The notes below the pieces were generated by a model. It had not been told where the DNA came from and searched no databases. It saw only the letters and a list, made by a program, of their open reading frames with translations. A program made the position numbers and the translations under genes. Of a DNA stretch of 64,000 nt, positions 45,059-54,068 are shown one piece after another (position 1 is the stretch's first letter; every line of letters starts with the position of its first letter). Origin of the DNA: Pontibacter rufus (GTDB lineage: Bacteria > Bacteroidota > Bacteroidia > Cytophagales > Hymenobacteraceae); contig NZ_JADQDR010000001.1 of NCBI RefSeq assembly GCF_015694705.1, positions 1-64,000 on the forward strand, in the 5' to 3' direction.

Positions 45059-46087
45059 ATGAAAAAAAACTACTTTTTGTTGCTGGCGCTGGTGTTGTGT
45101 TGCGGGCAGCAGGTGCTGGCGCAAGGTCCCGAAACTGAAGTGCTGGAAGAGTTTGCGACGCCCAGCGTAATTGGCATGGGCAAGAGCAAAGGCATCAATA
45201 TCGGTTATGAACGCCTGCCCCAATTCGACATTGACTCAGAATCTGATAATCCCGATATTGGTAATGGCAGTGGCCGTGTGCGGCGGAACAACCGTTTTTT
45301 TGTGCGGGCGTTTGCCCCAGTCGTCAACAAGCCGCAGACAAAGCTTATTCTCGGGATAGACTATAAGTTTGAAGAGTATAACTTCGGGAATGTAACGCCA
45401 GCAAACTACAGCCTTTATGAAAATCTGGAGGATAAAAACCTGAAGAGCATCGGCCTGCAGTTGGCTTACCTCCATTCGATAGATGCAAGAAGGTTTTACC
45501 TGATACGCGTAAAAGGCGAGGTGAACGGCGATTATACTCATGATAACCTCAACTTTTCGGATTACTTTAAAACAACCATCGATGTAGCTTATGGCTGGAA
45601 AAAAGCCCCCACCTATGCGCTGGGTATCGGGGCGGAAATCGGTTATACTTTCGGGCGCAAGAGCATTTACCCGGGTATACTTTTCAACAAGACTTTTAAT
45701 GACAAGTGGGGCGTGGAATCTATTTTTCCGGCCAATGTGAAGGTGCGTTACAACCTGAACGAAAAAACGCTGTTTTATGGCGGTTACAGGGTAGAAGGCG
45801 CCGCCTATACCCTGCGGGTACAAGATCCGCCTTTGTCGGAGTTTGAGAAAATTGAACTGCGCCGGACCGATATCAAAGCCATGTTGCGGGTAGAGCGTGA
45901 AATTTACGATTTCCTGTGGTTTGCCGTAGAAGGTGGCTTCCGGCAATATTACCGCAACAGGGTGTTTGACGACATTGGCTCCAGGAACGAACTCATCAAC
46001 AACGATCTGGCCGGAGCCGGCTATATTGGCGTGGAATTATTTGCCGTGCCGCCACGCAGGCTGATAGAAAGAATGAAGAACCGCTAG
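45059..46087 (+). CDS. DUF6268-family outer-membrane beta-barrel protein
   Basis: 342 residues with a signal peptide ending VLA-Q (about residue 21) and amphipathic strands throughout (e.g. FFVRAFAPVVNKPQTKLILG and LFYGGYRVEGAAYTLRVQDP). It is predicted to be an outer-membrane barrel of unknown function. It lies 30 nt after the large lipoprotein gene in the same direction, so they probably form an operon and may work together at the outer membrane. Confidence 0.82.
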   Translation: MKKNYFLLLALVLCCGQQVLAQGPETEVLEEFATPSVIGMGKSKGINIGYERLPQFDIDSESDNPDIGNGSGRVRRNNRFFVRAFAPVVNKPQTKLILGIDYKFEEYNFGNVTPANYSLYENLEDKNLKSIGLQLAYLHSIDARRFYLIRVKGEVNGDYTHDNLNFSDYFKTTIDVAYGWKKAPTYALGIGAEIGYTFGRKSIYPGILFNKTFNDKWGVESIFPANVKVRYNLNEKTLFYGGYRVEGAAYTLRVQDPPLSEFEKIELRRTDIKAMLRVEREIYDFLWFAVEGGFRQYYRNRVFDDIGSRNELINNDLAGAGYIGVELFAVPPRRLIERMKNR

Positions 46088-46269
46088 CCAAGTCAGGTAT
46101 AAAACAGGAGAAGGAGATACTGCCGGGGCTTTTCTTTTGTTGATACTTCCTTTTACCTTACCAGGAATTTGGCAGAACAACTTATACCTGCCTGTAAACG
46201 CACTCGCAGGAATGGTACAAAATACAGGGGCTGCGCCATACTTACTGTGAAACAGCAACATGCGCTACC

Positions 46270-48381
46270 CTACTTGTCTCCTTTACGATCCGGGTTCATA
46301 CCTGCCGACACCAGGCTGCGCAGGTAATTATAGCTCTCATACTGTGCCCGGATATGGGCAGGCGTGTCCGGGCGTAAATAACTGTTGTCTACGGTCCGGG
46401 CTTTGGTATCGTCGGCCAGCTGGAAGTCGATGATGGTGCGCACCTGTTCCTTCAGGTGCTGCTGCAACAACGGAAAGGCTACCTCTACGCGGCGGTTGAG
46501 GTTGCGCGTCATCCAGTCGGCGGAGGCCACGTAGTATAGCTCGTCGCCCTTGTTATGAAAGATGTACACGCGGGCATGCTCCAGGTAACGGTCCACGATG
46601 CTGCGCACTTCAATATTGTCGCTCAGCCCCTCCACGCCGGGTACCAGGCAGCAGATGCCGCGCACCAGCAGTTTTATTTTCACGCCTGCCTGGCTGGCCG
46701 CATATAATTTTCTAATCATACGCTCATCCTGCAGGGCGTTCATCTTCAGGATTATAACAGCAGGCAGCCCCTTTTTTGCATTCCTGATTTCGCTGTCTAT
46801 CAGCTGCACAAAACTTTCGCGCATGTTGATGGGTGCTACCAGCAGGTGCTTAAATTTTTTGTCCGGCTGCCCGTCCAGCAGGAAGTTAAATACCTGCTCC
46901 ACATCTTTGGTCAGGCGCTTGTCTGAGGTAAAGAGGCCGTGATCGGCATATATCGTGGAGGTGTCTTCGTTGTAATTTCCTGTGCTGAGGTAAGCATAGT
47001 TCACCATTTTGCCATGCTCGTTGCGTGTTATCAGGCCCAGCTTGGAATGTACTTTCAGGTCCTGCGCGCCAAAAATAACATTGGCTCCCGCTTTCTGCAG
47101 TTTACCCGCCCAGAAGATATTGGATTCTTCATCAAAGCGCGCTTTCAGCTCCACTACCACCGTTACCAGCTTGCCGTTTTTGGCCGCCCTGACCAGCGCT
47201 TTGGCAACCGCTGATTTTTCGGCCACGCGGTAAAGGGTAACACTGATAGCGGTTACCTTCGGGTCTTCGGCAGCCTCGTTAAACAGGCGCAGTACATAAT
47301 CAAACGACTGATAAGGATAATGCACCAGGTAATCCTGCTTTTGCATGGCGGCCAGCATACTTGGCTCCTGCTCCAGCAGCGGGTGCACCAGGGTTGGCTG
47401 TGGTTTATACTTGAGTTCAGGTAAATCAAAATCCGGGAATTGAAAAAAATCGCGGAAGTTGTGGTACTTGCTGCCTTCCACCAGTTCCTCCTCCGTAATG
47501 CCCATGTGGGCCATAATTATACTCAGGAGTTCCTGCGGTGTTTCGGGATCGTAAAGCAGGCGCGCGGGATAGCCGGTTTCACGCTTTTTCAGGCTCTTGC
47601 GTATCTTCGCCATCAGGTCGCCTGACACTTCCTCCTCAATGTCCAGCTCTGCATCCCGCGATACCTTTACGGCATGTGCCTCAAAATCTTTATACTCCGG
47701 GAAAAGCAGCGGCAGGCAGTAGCGGATCACGTCATCCATAAACATAACGTAGCGCTGCCCGTCTGTGGTGGGCAGTTTTACAAAGCGGCCTCCGTGTTTT
47801 TTGGTCGGAAGTTCCAGCATCGCAAAACGTTCAGGCTTTGCATCCGCCTGGACAGGGGCTGTCATTTTTACGCCCAGGTATACCGTCTGATCTTTCAGGA
47901 AAAGGTGCAGGTTGGTATCATCCAGCGTAATAGGCAGCAGCAGCGGCTGCAGTGCCTGCTCAAAATAGTTTTTCACCCACTCCTGCTGGGCTGCGTTCAG
48001 GTCGTTTTCTGTCAGCAGGTGTATGTTTTCCTGATGCAGCCCGGTCAGTATCCCTTCTCTGAAAATTCTGCCGAAGGCCCGCTGCTGGCGCTTTACCTCT
48101 TCTATTACCTGCCCAAAAACGGCGGCAGGATCATCTTCCAGTTTTTCTCTCGTTTTCCTCTTCAGTTTGATAAGGCGCTTGAGCGTGGCCACGCGCACTT
48201 TAAAGTATTCGTCGAGGTTAGCCGAGAAAATAGCCATAAACTTGATGCGCTCCAGCAGCGGCACCTTTTCATCCTCAGCCTCCTGCAGTACCCTGTAGTT
48301 GAAGGCAAGCCAGCTCAGCTCCCTGTTAATGGAAGGGAGCTCCTGCTGAGGGTCTTCCTGTACTTGTATATCTTTGTCCAT
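46270..48381 (-). CDS. ppk1: polyphosphate kinase 1
   Basis: 703 residues with the N, H, C1 and C2 domains. INRELSWLAFNYRVLQEAED opens the N domain. The active site includes the phospho-His loop DLKVHSKLGLITR, PYQSFDYVLRLFNEAAEDPK and the second HARVYIFHNKG His region. It reversibly makes inorganic polyphosphate from ATP. The SixA-like phosphatase gene lies 54 nt upstream on the same strand, a common Bacteroidota pairing. Confidence 0.96.
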   Translation of the reverse strand: MDKDIQVQEDPQQELPSINRELSWLAFNYRVLQEAEDEKVPLLERIKFMAIFSANLDEYFKVRVATLKRLIKLKRKTREKLEDDPAAVFGQVIEEVKRQQRAFGRIFREGILTGLHQENIHLLTENDLNAAQQEWVKNYFEQALQPLLLPITLDDTNLHLFLKDQTVYLGVKMTAPVQADAKPERFAMLELPTKKHGGRFVKLPTTDGQRYVMFMDDVIRYCLPLLFPEYKDFEAHAVKVSRDAELDIEEEVSGDLMAKIRKSLKKRETGYPARLLYDPETPQELLSIIMAHMGITEEELVEGSKYHNFRDFFQFPDFDLPELKYKPQPTLVHPLLEQEPSMLAAMQKQDYLVHYPYQSFDYVLRLFNEAAEDPKVTAISVTLYRVAEKSAVAKALVRAAKNGKLVTVVVELKARFDEESNIFWAGKLQKAGANVIFGAQDLKVHSKLGLITRNEHGKMVNYAYLSTGNYNEDTSTIYADHGLFTSDKRLTKDVEQVFNFLLDGQPDKKFKHLLVAPINMRESFVQLIDSEIRNAKKGLPAVIILKMNALQDERMIRKLYAASQAGVKIKLLVRGICCLVPGVEGLSDNIEVRSIVDRYLEHARVYIFHNKGDELYYVASADWMTRNLNRRVEVAFPLLQQHLKEQVRTIIDFQLADDTKARTVDNSYLRPDTPAHIRAQYESYNYLRSLVSAGMNPDRKGDK

Positions 48382-48435
48382 GTTGATAAAGCTGAGGCTG
48401 TAACAGATGTGGCTGTTGCCGACACGCGCTGGGTG

Positions 48436-48930
48436 CTATTTGTAGTTTTTTGGAAAGTCGAAAAACAGAAAGTCGGCATTGTCGCGGCTGATGTCGCTCC
48501 AGTTATCGCAATCGAACTGCAGAGCAGCCACACCGGTAGTAGGCAAACTGGCCAGGTTCTCCGGCGAGAGCATGTTGGCAAAATCCGAGAGTGCCTCGTT
48601 GTGGCCTACCAGCAACAGGTACTGTACCGCTGCAGGCGCTTCCTGCACCACCTCCAGCAAGTCTTTCTTGCCGGCGGCGTATATGCGGTCGTTTACTTCA
48701 ATGTCGCGCGGCTCATAGCCAAGCTCTTTTCCTACAAGCATGGCAGTGGTAATAGCCCGCACGGCAGGGCTTGACAAAATCAGGTTGGGGTGAATACCCC
48801 GGGCGGCCAGTTCCTGGCCCATGAGCAGTGCGTCAGCGCGGCCCCGTTTACTCAGGGGCCTGTCGTGGTCGCTGAGCTGTTCAAACTTCCAGTTAGATTT
48901 GGCATGCCGCAGGATGTATAGCGTCTTCAT
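48436..48930 (-). CDS. sixA: SixA-type histidine phosphatase
   Basis: 164 residues of the phosphoglycerate-mutase-like histidine phosphatase superfamily. The catalytic loop is LYILRHAKSNW, then the second Arg in LSSPAVRAITT, and the second catalytic His in LLVGHNEALSDFA. It is cytosolic. In E. coli SixA dephosphorylates His-phosphotransfer proteins; the Bacteroidota target is unknown. It is probably co-transcribed with ppk1. Confidence 0.92.
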   Translation of the reverse strand: MKTLYILRHAKSNWKFEQLSDHDRPLSKRGRADALLMGQELAARGIHPNLILSSPAVRAITTAMLVGKELGYEPRDIEVNDRIYAAGKKDLLEVVQEAPAAVQYLLLVGHNEALSDFANMLSPENLASLPTTGVAALQFDCDNWSDISRDNADFLFFDFPKNYK

Positions 48931-49193
48931 ATAGTTTCGTATTTACGCACCGGTAGCCTTGCTACTTACTGAAACTATACGCAAATGGTTGTGCCGCGCT
49001 GTGGTGCAGCCAACATGATTTTACCGGAAAACAATGCTGCAAAAGCTGGCCGGAGCGTAACTAAAAGATGAGGCACCAGCACTGTTGTAATCTGCTGGCA
49101 TGGGCTTATACTTGTACTTCCTTCTGTACATGAAAGTAACGAACTGCAACCCCGCACCAGCAAGGCTTCATTTATGCTTGTACCTGATAAGTA
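48931..49193. other. intergenic gap, no gene seen
   Basis: 263 bases up to the hflX terminator (326 between genes). No credible frame was found. It should carry the sixA-ppk1 promoter. Confidence 0.4.
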
Positions 49194-49233
49194 AAAAGCT
49201 CGTGGCTGCTATATCCGGCAGCCACGAGCTTTT
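49194..49233 (-). terminator. terminator of hflX
   Basis: Arms AAAAGCTCGTGGCTGC (49194-49209) and complement (49218-49233), 16 bp perfect, then A/T runs on both sides. Outer GATAAGTA/TACTTATC sequences can extend the stem. Confidence 0.88.
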
Positions 49234-49256
49234 ATACTTATCAGGTTTATACTTGC

Positions 49257-50444
49257 TTACACGTTGTTTGGGTAACGCTCAAAATGGATTTCTGCCACGC
49301 GGCGCTGTAGTTCGTCGCGCAGCGCTTCAATGTTTATTTTGTTGGTGGCGGAGATAAACAAGGCAGGTGCATGTATCTTGGCCATGTAAGTCGCTTTCAG
49401 ATCTTCTAAAGAAGGACGTACCTCGTGGCCTTCTTCCTGCAACTCCTGTTCGCGCTGTGCCAGGTACAGGTCAATCTTGTTGAAGACCAGCAGCACCGGT
49501 TTGTCGGCGGCGTTTATATCTTTCAGCGTGTCGTTTACCACGGCAATGTGCTCCTCAAAAGAAGGATGCGAAATATCCACCACGTGTACCAGCAGGTCGG
49601 CTTCACGGATTTCATCCAGCGTAGACTTAAACGCCTCGATCAGTTTGGTAGGCAGCTTGCGGATAAATCCTACGGTGTCGGAGAGCAGGAAAGGGATGTT
49701 GCCGAGTACCACTTTGCGCACGGTAGCATCTACGGTGGCAAACAGTTTGTTTTCGGCAAATACCTCCGATTTGGAGAGCAGGTTCATCAGCGTCGATTTG
49801 CCGACGTTGGTATAGCCCACCAGTGCCACGCGTGTAATAGCTGCACGTGCTTTGCGCTGCTCAAAATTCTGTGTTTCAAACTTTTTCAGGCGCTCTTTCA
49901 GCAGCGATATTTTGTCGCGCACAATACGGCGGTCGGTTTCAATCTCCGTCTCTCCTGGGCCCTTCATACCAATACCGCCTTTTTGTTTGGAAAGGTGCGT
50001 CCAGAGGTTGGTGAGGCGTGGCAATAAATACTGGTACTGGGCCATTTCGACCTGGGCGTGGGCCTGGGCTGTTTTGGCACGCAGCGCAAAGATATCAAGT
50101 ATAAGCAGGCTGCGATCGACTATTTTTACCTGCAGCTCGCGCTCAATGTTGCGCACCTGCGACGGACTCAGGTCATCATCAAAAATAACCATGTCGATTT
50201 TGTGCTCTTTTACAAAAGCATTAATCTCATTCAGCTTTCCGGTGCCCACAAAGGTGCGGCTGTCGGGTTTGTCCAGCTTCTGTACAAAGCGCTTCACCGC
50301 TTTAGCGCCCGCCGTTTCCGTCAAAAAAGCAAGCTCATCTAAGTATTCAGTAGTTTGCTCCTCTGTCTGGCGATAATTGGGCACAGCCACCAGCACGGCG
50401 GTTTCCTGTGGCTTGGCCGTTTCATAAAATTGTTGTTTGCTCAT
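49257..50444 (-). CDS. hflX: GTPase HflX (ribosome-splitting)
   Basis: 395 residues. The N-terminal HflX domain (FDDDLSPSQVRNIERELQVK) is followed by a coiled coil with the signature GGIGMKGPGETEIETDRR and the G domain: G1 VALVGYTNVGKSTL, G3 LSDTVGFIRKLP, G4 VFNKIDL. It binds the 50S subunit and splits stalled ribosomes in heat-stressed E. coli. The length is normal. Confidence 0.96.
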   Translation of the reverse strand: MSKQQFYETAKPQETAVLVAVPNYRQTEEQTTEYLDELAFLTETAGAKAVKRFVQKLDKPDSRTFVGTGKLNEINAFVKEHKIDMVIFDDDLSPSQVRNIERELQVKIVDRSLLILDIFALRAKTAQAHAQVEMAQYQYLLPRLTNLWTHLSKQKGGIGMKGPGETEIETDRRIVRDKISLLKERLKKFETQNFEQRKARAAITRVALVGYTNVGKSTLMNLLSKSEVFAENKLFATVDATVRKVVLGNIPFLLSDTVGFIRKLPTKLIEAFKSTLDEIREADLLVHVVDISHPSFEEHIAVVNDTLKDINAADKPVLLVFNKIDLYLAQREQELQEEGHEVRPSLEDLKATYMAKIHAPALFISATNKINIEALRDELQRRVAEIHFERYPNNV

Positions 50445-50743
50445 TCAGTTTCTTTTAAGCGTCATAGTATAAGCTGCCGGTTTCTCTGCATCCTGTTCGC
50501 CCGGGCCGGCCGCATTCGTATGAATAACGTTGTTGACGTCATTCAGGCTGCTTTTGCTGATGGTCAGAACAGCAAAAGTAGCTTCTGGTAAGCAGTAACG
50601 CAGGGCAGGCAGGGAAGACTTGCCTGGTTACAGCTCATTCAGATGATTACGTGCAATTTACTTTAATTTTTCTGATGCTACGGCTAAAATGGCTAACTTG
50701 CTTCCTTTCAGCCGTAGCACCTGTCTTCGCGATGAGCTAGTAT
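50445..50743. other. intergenic gap between divergent genes
   Basis: 299 bases between hflX (minus) and the glycosyltransferase (plus). It presumably holds both promoters. Nothing else recognised. Confidence 0.4.
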
Positions 50744-51862
50744 ATGCGCATAGCCCTTGTGATCAATACTTCCTGGAATATCTATAACTTCCGGATAGAC
50801 CTGGTGCAGGCATTGCTGGCCGACGGGCATGAGGTGGTGGCTGTTGCACCCTGCGATGCCTATTCCGGGAAACTGGAGGAGGCCGGATGCCGGTTTGTGC
50901 CGGTACCCATGGAGCAGGGCACCAATCCTGTTAAGGATCTGCTGCTTTGCTGGCGCCTCTATCGTACCTATAAGCGCCTGCGGCCGGATGTGGTGCTGCA
51001 CTACACCATTAAACCCAATATTTATGGCGCTGTTGCGGCACATTGGGCGGGCGTTCCGGCTATAAACAACGTATCCGGACTGGGTACAGTCTTTATCACC
51101 AGAGATTATGTTTCTGCCATTGCGCTCAGGCTGTACAAATTCGCTTTCCGGTACCCGGCCAAAGTGTTTTTTCAGAACGAAGATGATCGGAGGCTTTTCC
51201 TGCGCAACAGGCTGGTGGGCGAAAGTATAACGGCGGTGCTGCCGGGTTCGGGTGTTAACCTGCAGGCATTTGCACCGGCAGATACATTTAAACGCAACAA
51301 ATCCTTTGTCTTTCTGATGGTGTCGCGGGTGTTGTACGACAAAGGTGTGCTGGAGTTTGTGGAGGCCAGTAAACTGGTGCAGGATCAATTTCCGGATGTA
51401 CAATGCAGGCTGCTGGGTAAAATAGATGAGCGCAGCCGCTCCGGCATCAGGCGCAGCAAGCTGGAAGAGTGGCTGGCTACCGGCGTGATTGAATACCTGG
51501 GCACGACGGATGATGTAGCCGCCGTTATCGCAACCGCCGATTGTGTGGTGCTGCCCTCGTACCGCGAAGGTACACCGCGGACGCTCCTGGAGGCTGCGGC
51601 CATGGCCAAGCCGCTTATCGCCACCAATGTGCCCGGCTGCCGTGAGGTAGTACAACATGGCGTAAACGGCTATCTTTGCAGCGCACGCAGCGCAGCCGCA
51701 TTGGCCGAAAAAATGAAACAGATGCTGCAACTAGGCGAGGCGGACCTGAAGCGCATGGGGCAGGCCAGCCGCCAGCTAGCCGTCATGAAATTCGATGTTC
51801 GGATTGTGATTCAAAGATATAAAGAGGCCATTGCACAGGTAGCCTCCCAAGTGATAGTATAA
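50744..51862 (+). CDS. GT4-family glycosyltransferase
   Basis: 372 residues with the GT-B fold. The N-domain starts MRIALVINTSWNIYNFRIDL, the acceptor region contains HYTIKPNIYGAVAAH, and the UDP-sugar-binding C-domain contains FLMVSRVLYDKGVLEFVEA and VLPSYREGTPRTLLEAAAMA with the EGxP-type E(x7)E motif. It resembles polysaccharide O-antigen or capsule glycosyltransferases (WbpH/WbnH-like). It is cytosolic, peripheral. It lies 106 nt upstream of rfbC, pointing to a surface-glycan role. Confidence 0.92.
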   Translation: MRIALVINTSWNIYNFRIDLVQALLADGHEVVAVAPCDAYSGKLEEAGCRFVPVPMEQGTNPVKDLLLCWRLYRTYKRLRPDVVLHYTIKPNIYGAVAAHWAGVPAINNVSGLGTVFITRDYVSAIALRLYKFAFRYPAKVFFQNEDDRRLFLRNRLVGESITAVLPGSGVNLQAFAPADTFKRNKSFVFLMVSRVLYDKGVLEFVEASKLVQDQFPDVQCRLLGKIDERSRSGIRRSKLEEWLATGVIEYLGTTDDVAAVIATADCVVLPSYREGTPRTLLEAAAMAKPLIATNVPGCREVVQHGVNGYLCSARSAAALAEKMKQMLQLGEADLKRMGQASRQLAVMKFDVRIVIQRYKEAIAQVASQVIV

Positions 51863-51968
51863 ACCGACAAGTGGTATAGTTTGATATGACAGGGTAGCTG
51901 TATCATGAATATCTACTTGCTTATAGTATTTTTATTCAGCACAGTAAGAAATTAGCACATTAAACATA

Positions 51969-52511
51969 ATGGATCACCAACTTTTTCATATTGAAGGACT
52001 GATAGAATTTACGCCGCGCGTGTTCCGGGATGAACGGGGTTATTTTTTAGAGACCTTCAGCCAGAAGTGGTTTGCGCCCTTCGGCCTGCAACCTGCCTTT
52101 GTGCAGGACAACCAGTCGGTGTCAGGTAAAGGCGTTTTACGTGGGTTGCATTTTCAAAAGCCGCCGCATGCGCAGGCCAAACTGGTGCGGGTAGCAACCG
52201 GCAGAGCACTGGATGTGGTGGTGGATTTGCGCAAAGGTTCGCCCACCTATGGCCAGCACCTTACCTGCCTGCTGGATGCCGTATCACATAACCAGTTTTA
52301 CATTCCGGCTGGCTTTGCGCACGGCTTTGTGGCGCTGGAAGATAACACCACTTTTCTGTACAAATGCACCGACTACTATGCACCGGCCACAGAAGGCGGC
52401 ATCCTGTGGAACGACCCGGCATTAGGTATAGATTGGGGTATTACGGAGCCGCTGGTATCGCCGAAGGACGAGGTGCTGCCGCTGCTGCAGGACTTTGACT
52501 CACCCTTTTAG
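51969..52511 (+). CDS. rfbC: dTDP-4-dehydrorhamnose 3,5-epimerase
   Basis: 180 residues, the usual cupin epimerase. GVLRGLHFQKPPHAQAKLVR carries the catalytic His region, GFAHGFVALEDNTTFLYKCT the catalytic Tyr region, and ILWNDPALGIDW the C-terminal motif. It is the third step of dTDP-L-rhamnose synthesis. The other rfb genes (A, B, D) are absent here, so it is an orphan copy. The neighbouring glycosyltransferase fits a surface polysaccharide function. Confidence 0.95.
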   Translation: MDHQLFHIEGLIEFTPRVFRDERGYFLETFSQKWFAPFGLQPAFVQDNQSVSGKGVLRGLHFQKPPHAQAKLVRVATGRALDVVVDLRKGSPTYGQHLTCLLDAVSHNQFYIPAGFAHGFVALEDNTTFLYKCTDYYAPATEGGILWNDPALGIDWGITEPLVSPKDEVLPLLQDFDSPF

Positions 52512-52570
52512 TTTGGCTTAGCGATTTACGTAGCACGACACACGATTCCGGGAAGAAGTATAAAAGGTGA

Positions 52571-52596
52571 AAGTATAAACCGGAGGCCTTATACTT
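52571..52596. terminator. hairpin formed by inverted AAGTATAA words
   Basis: AAGTATAA (52571-52578) pairs with TTATACTT (52589-52596), followed by T tract. It sits between the converging rfbC and GH140 genes and probably ends both transcripts. Confidence 0.5.
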
Positions 52597-52597
52597 T

Positions 52598-53956
52598 TTA
52601 CGGCTTCGGGTAATTTTTGCCGGCATCGTCTAAAATCAGAACCCAGTCGTTGCCATAGCCACTTCGGGGCGGAGTGAACTTCTTGCTTCCCTGATTTTGA
52701 ACCGGGCTGATGGCTTGTGCTACGCCGGTTCTGGGATCAAACCAGTAGCCTGTTAAGGAAGCGCCTGTTATTTTGCCCAGGTTTACGGTAAATGGCTTTC
52801 CGGTAGCAGCATACACGAAAAGGTAGCCTGTACCGTGGGTGGCCTGTATGCGTTCTGCCGCCGGCAGGTTGTTCTCCACAACCAATGATTGATCGGGCAC
52901 TCTGTCGGTGAGCGGGCGGGATTCCATCAACCTGCGCAGGAACTTCATCTGGCTGGCGCCGGGTAATTCCAGCGCTTGTTGCCAGTAGATGTGCGGATCG
53001 TTTACAGATTCCCGGTTGGGAGCATAAAACTGCCATATATCGTGGCAGCCATATGTGTGCCCGAAAGCGCCCGAAAAAACATCCAGGTAGGCATACTTAC
53101 GCACATCATAAGCGCTGGAGGTGCCCAGATCTTTTGCGTTGAAGCAAACCGGATGATCTTCATAAATCGGTTCAGCGTCTATCACCGGTTTTGCCGGAAC
53201 CAAGTTGTAAACGGCTTGTATTTTATCGTAAACAGGCATGTCGCGGCAATGCCCGTTCTGCAGCATATTGAAATCGAGCCAGTCATCCTTGTGAAACCAT
53301 TGCGCAGAACCCATGTCGGTACCTCCGCTAGGATGGAAGCTTATGAGCGCTTTGTCAGCACTGCCCGTACCTTCTGCAATTCCTTTGGCCATGGCACGCC
53401 ACACTTTTTCATGCACCACGTTTTGTGGGTTGCGGTCGCCACCTAAAATCCAGACGATGTTCTTGCGGTTTTTATAGCGGTTTCCGAGCCATTTGCCATA
53501 TACTTCTGCATTTTCGGGAGTAAAAACTTCCGGGCCTTTTCCCCAGCTGCTTTTCCTTAGTTTATCTCCCCAGGTGGGCAGCAGCCCGATAACCAGGCCA
53601 TACTTATCTGCCTGGTCAATGATATAGTCAACATGTTTAAAGTAGGCTTCGCGGGGTTTTGCGGGATCATCGTTTTCCAAAGGCAGTTCACCATAGGCAT
53701 TGGGCGTATGCAGCCCGTCGAATTCGGCCAGCGCTACTGCCTGAATCACCGTAAAGCCCTGCTCTGCCCTGCGCCTGAGGTACTGGTCTGCCTCCTCGCG
53801 GTTGAGGCGGTGAAACAACTCCCAGGCGGTATCTCCCAGCCAGAAGAAAGGCTTGTTTTCGCGCAGCAGATAGCGCTGGTTGGGGCTGACACGAAACTGA
53901 GCAAAGCAGTTCCCCACCATGAACAGCAGCAGTAAACAGGTATAAAGCCTTTTCAT
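52598..53956 (-). CDS. glycoside hydrolase family 140 (DUF4038)
   Basis: 452 residues with a signal peptide (MKRLYTCLLLLFMVGNCFAQ). The TIM barrel shows PFFWLGDTAWELFHRLNREE, GFTVIQAVALAEFDG, GLVIGLLPTWGDKL and NIVWILGGDRNPQ, and a collagen-binding-like C-terminal beta domain (SLTGYWFDPRTGVAQAI). Characterised GH140 enzymes release apiose-linked side chains of rhamnogalacturonan II; DUF4038 members are often secreted. The length is normal. No PUL partners are adjacent. Confidence 0.9.
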   Translation of the reverse strand: MKRLYTCLLLLFMVGNCFAQFRVSPNQRYLLRENKPFFWLGDTAWELFHRLNREEADQYLRRRAEQGFTVIQAVALAEFDGLHTPNAYGELPLENDDPAKPREAYFKHVDYIIDQADKYGLVIGLLPTWGDKLRKSSWGKGPEVFTPENAEVYGKWLGNRYKNRKNIVWILGGDRNPQNVVHEKVWRAMAKGIAEGTGSADKALISFHPSGGTDMGSAQWFHKDDWLDFNMLQNGHCRDMPVYDKIQAVYNLVPAKPVIDAEPIYEDHPVCFNAKDLGTSSAYDVRKYAYLDVFSGAFGHTYGCHDIWQFYAPNRESVNDPHIYWQQALELPGASQMKFLRRLMESRPLTDRVPDQSLVVENNLPAAERIQATHGTGYLFVYAATGKPFTVNLGKITGASLTGYWFDPRTGVAQAISPVQNQGSKKFTPPRSGYGNDWVLILDDAGKNYPKP

Positions 53957-54068
53957 AAGTGTTGTTTAAAGAGAGAATCTTATTGACAAAAGAAAGTATG
54001 ACAAAAGACCGGGAATTAAGATGAAACAGAGGTACAAATAGTATACTTCTGTTTCGTTCACCCGCAAC

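Noticed and set aside
47674..48774. Plus-strand open frame (366 codons)
   Set aside because: It lies opposite ppk1 and sixA, both certain genes.
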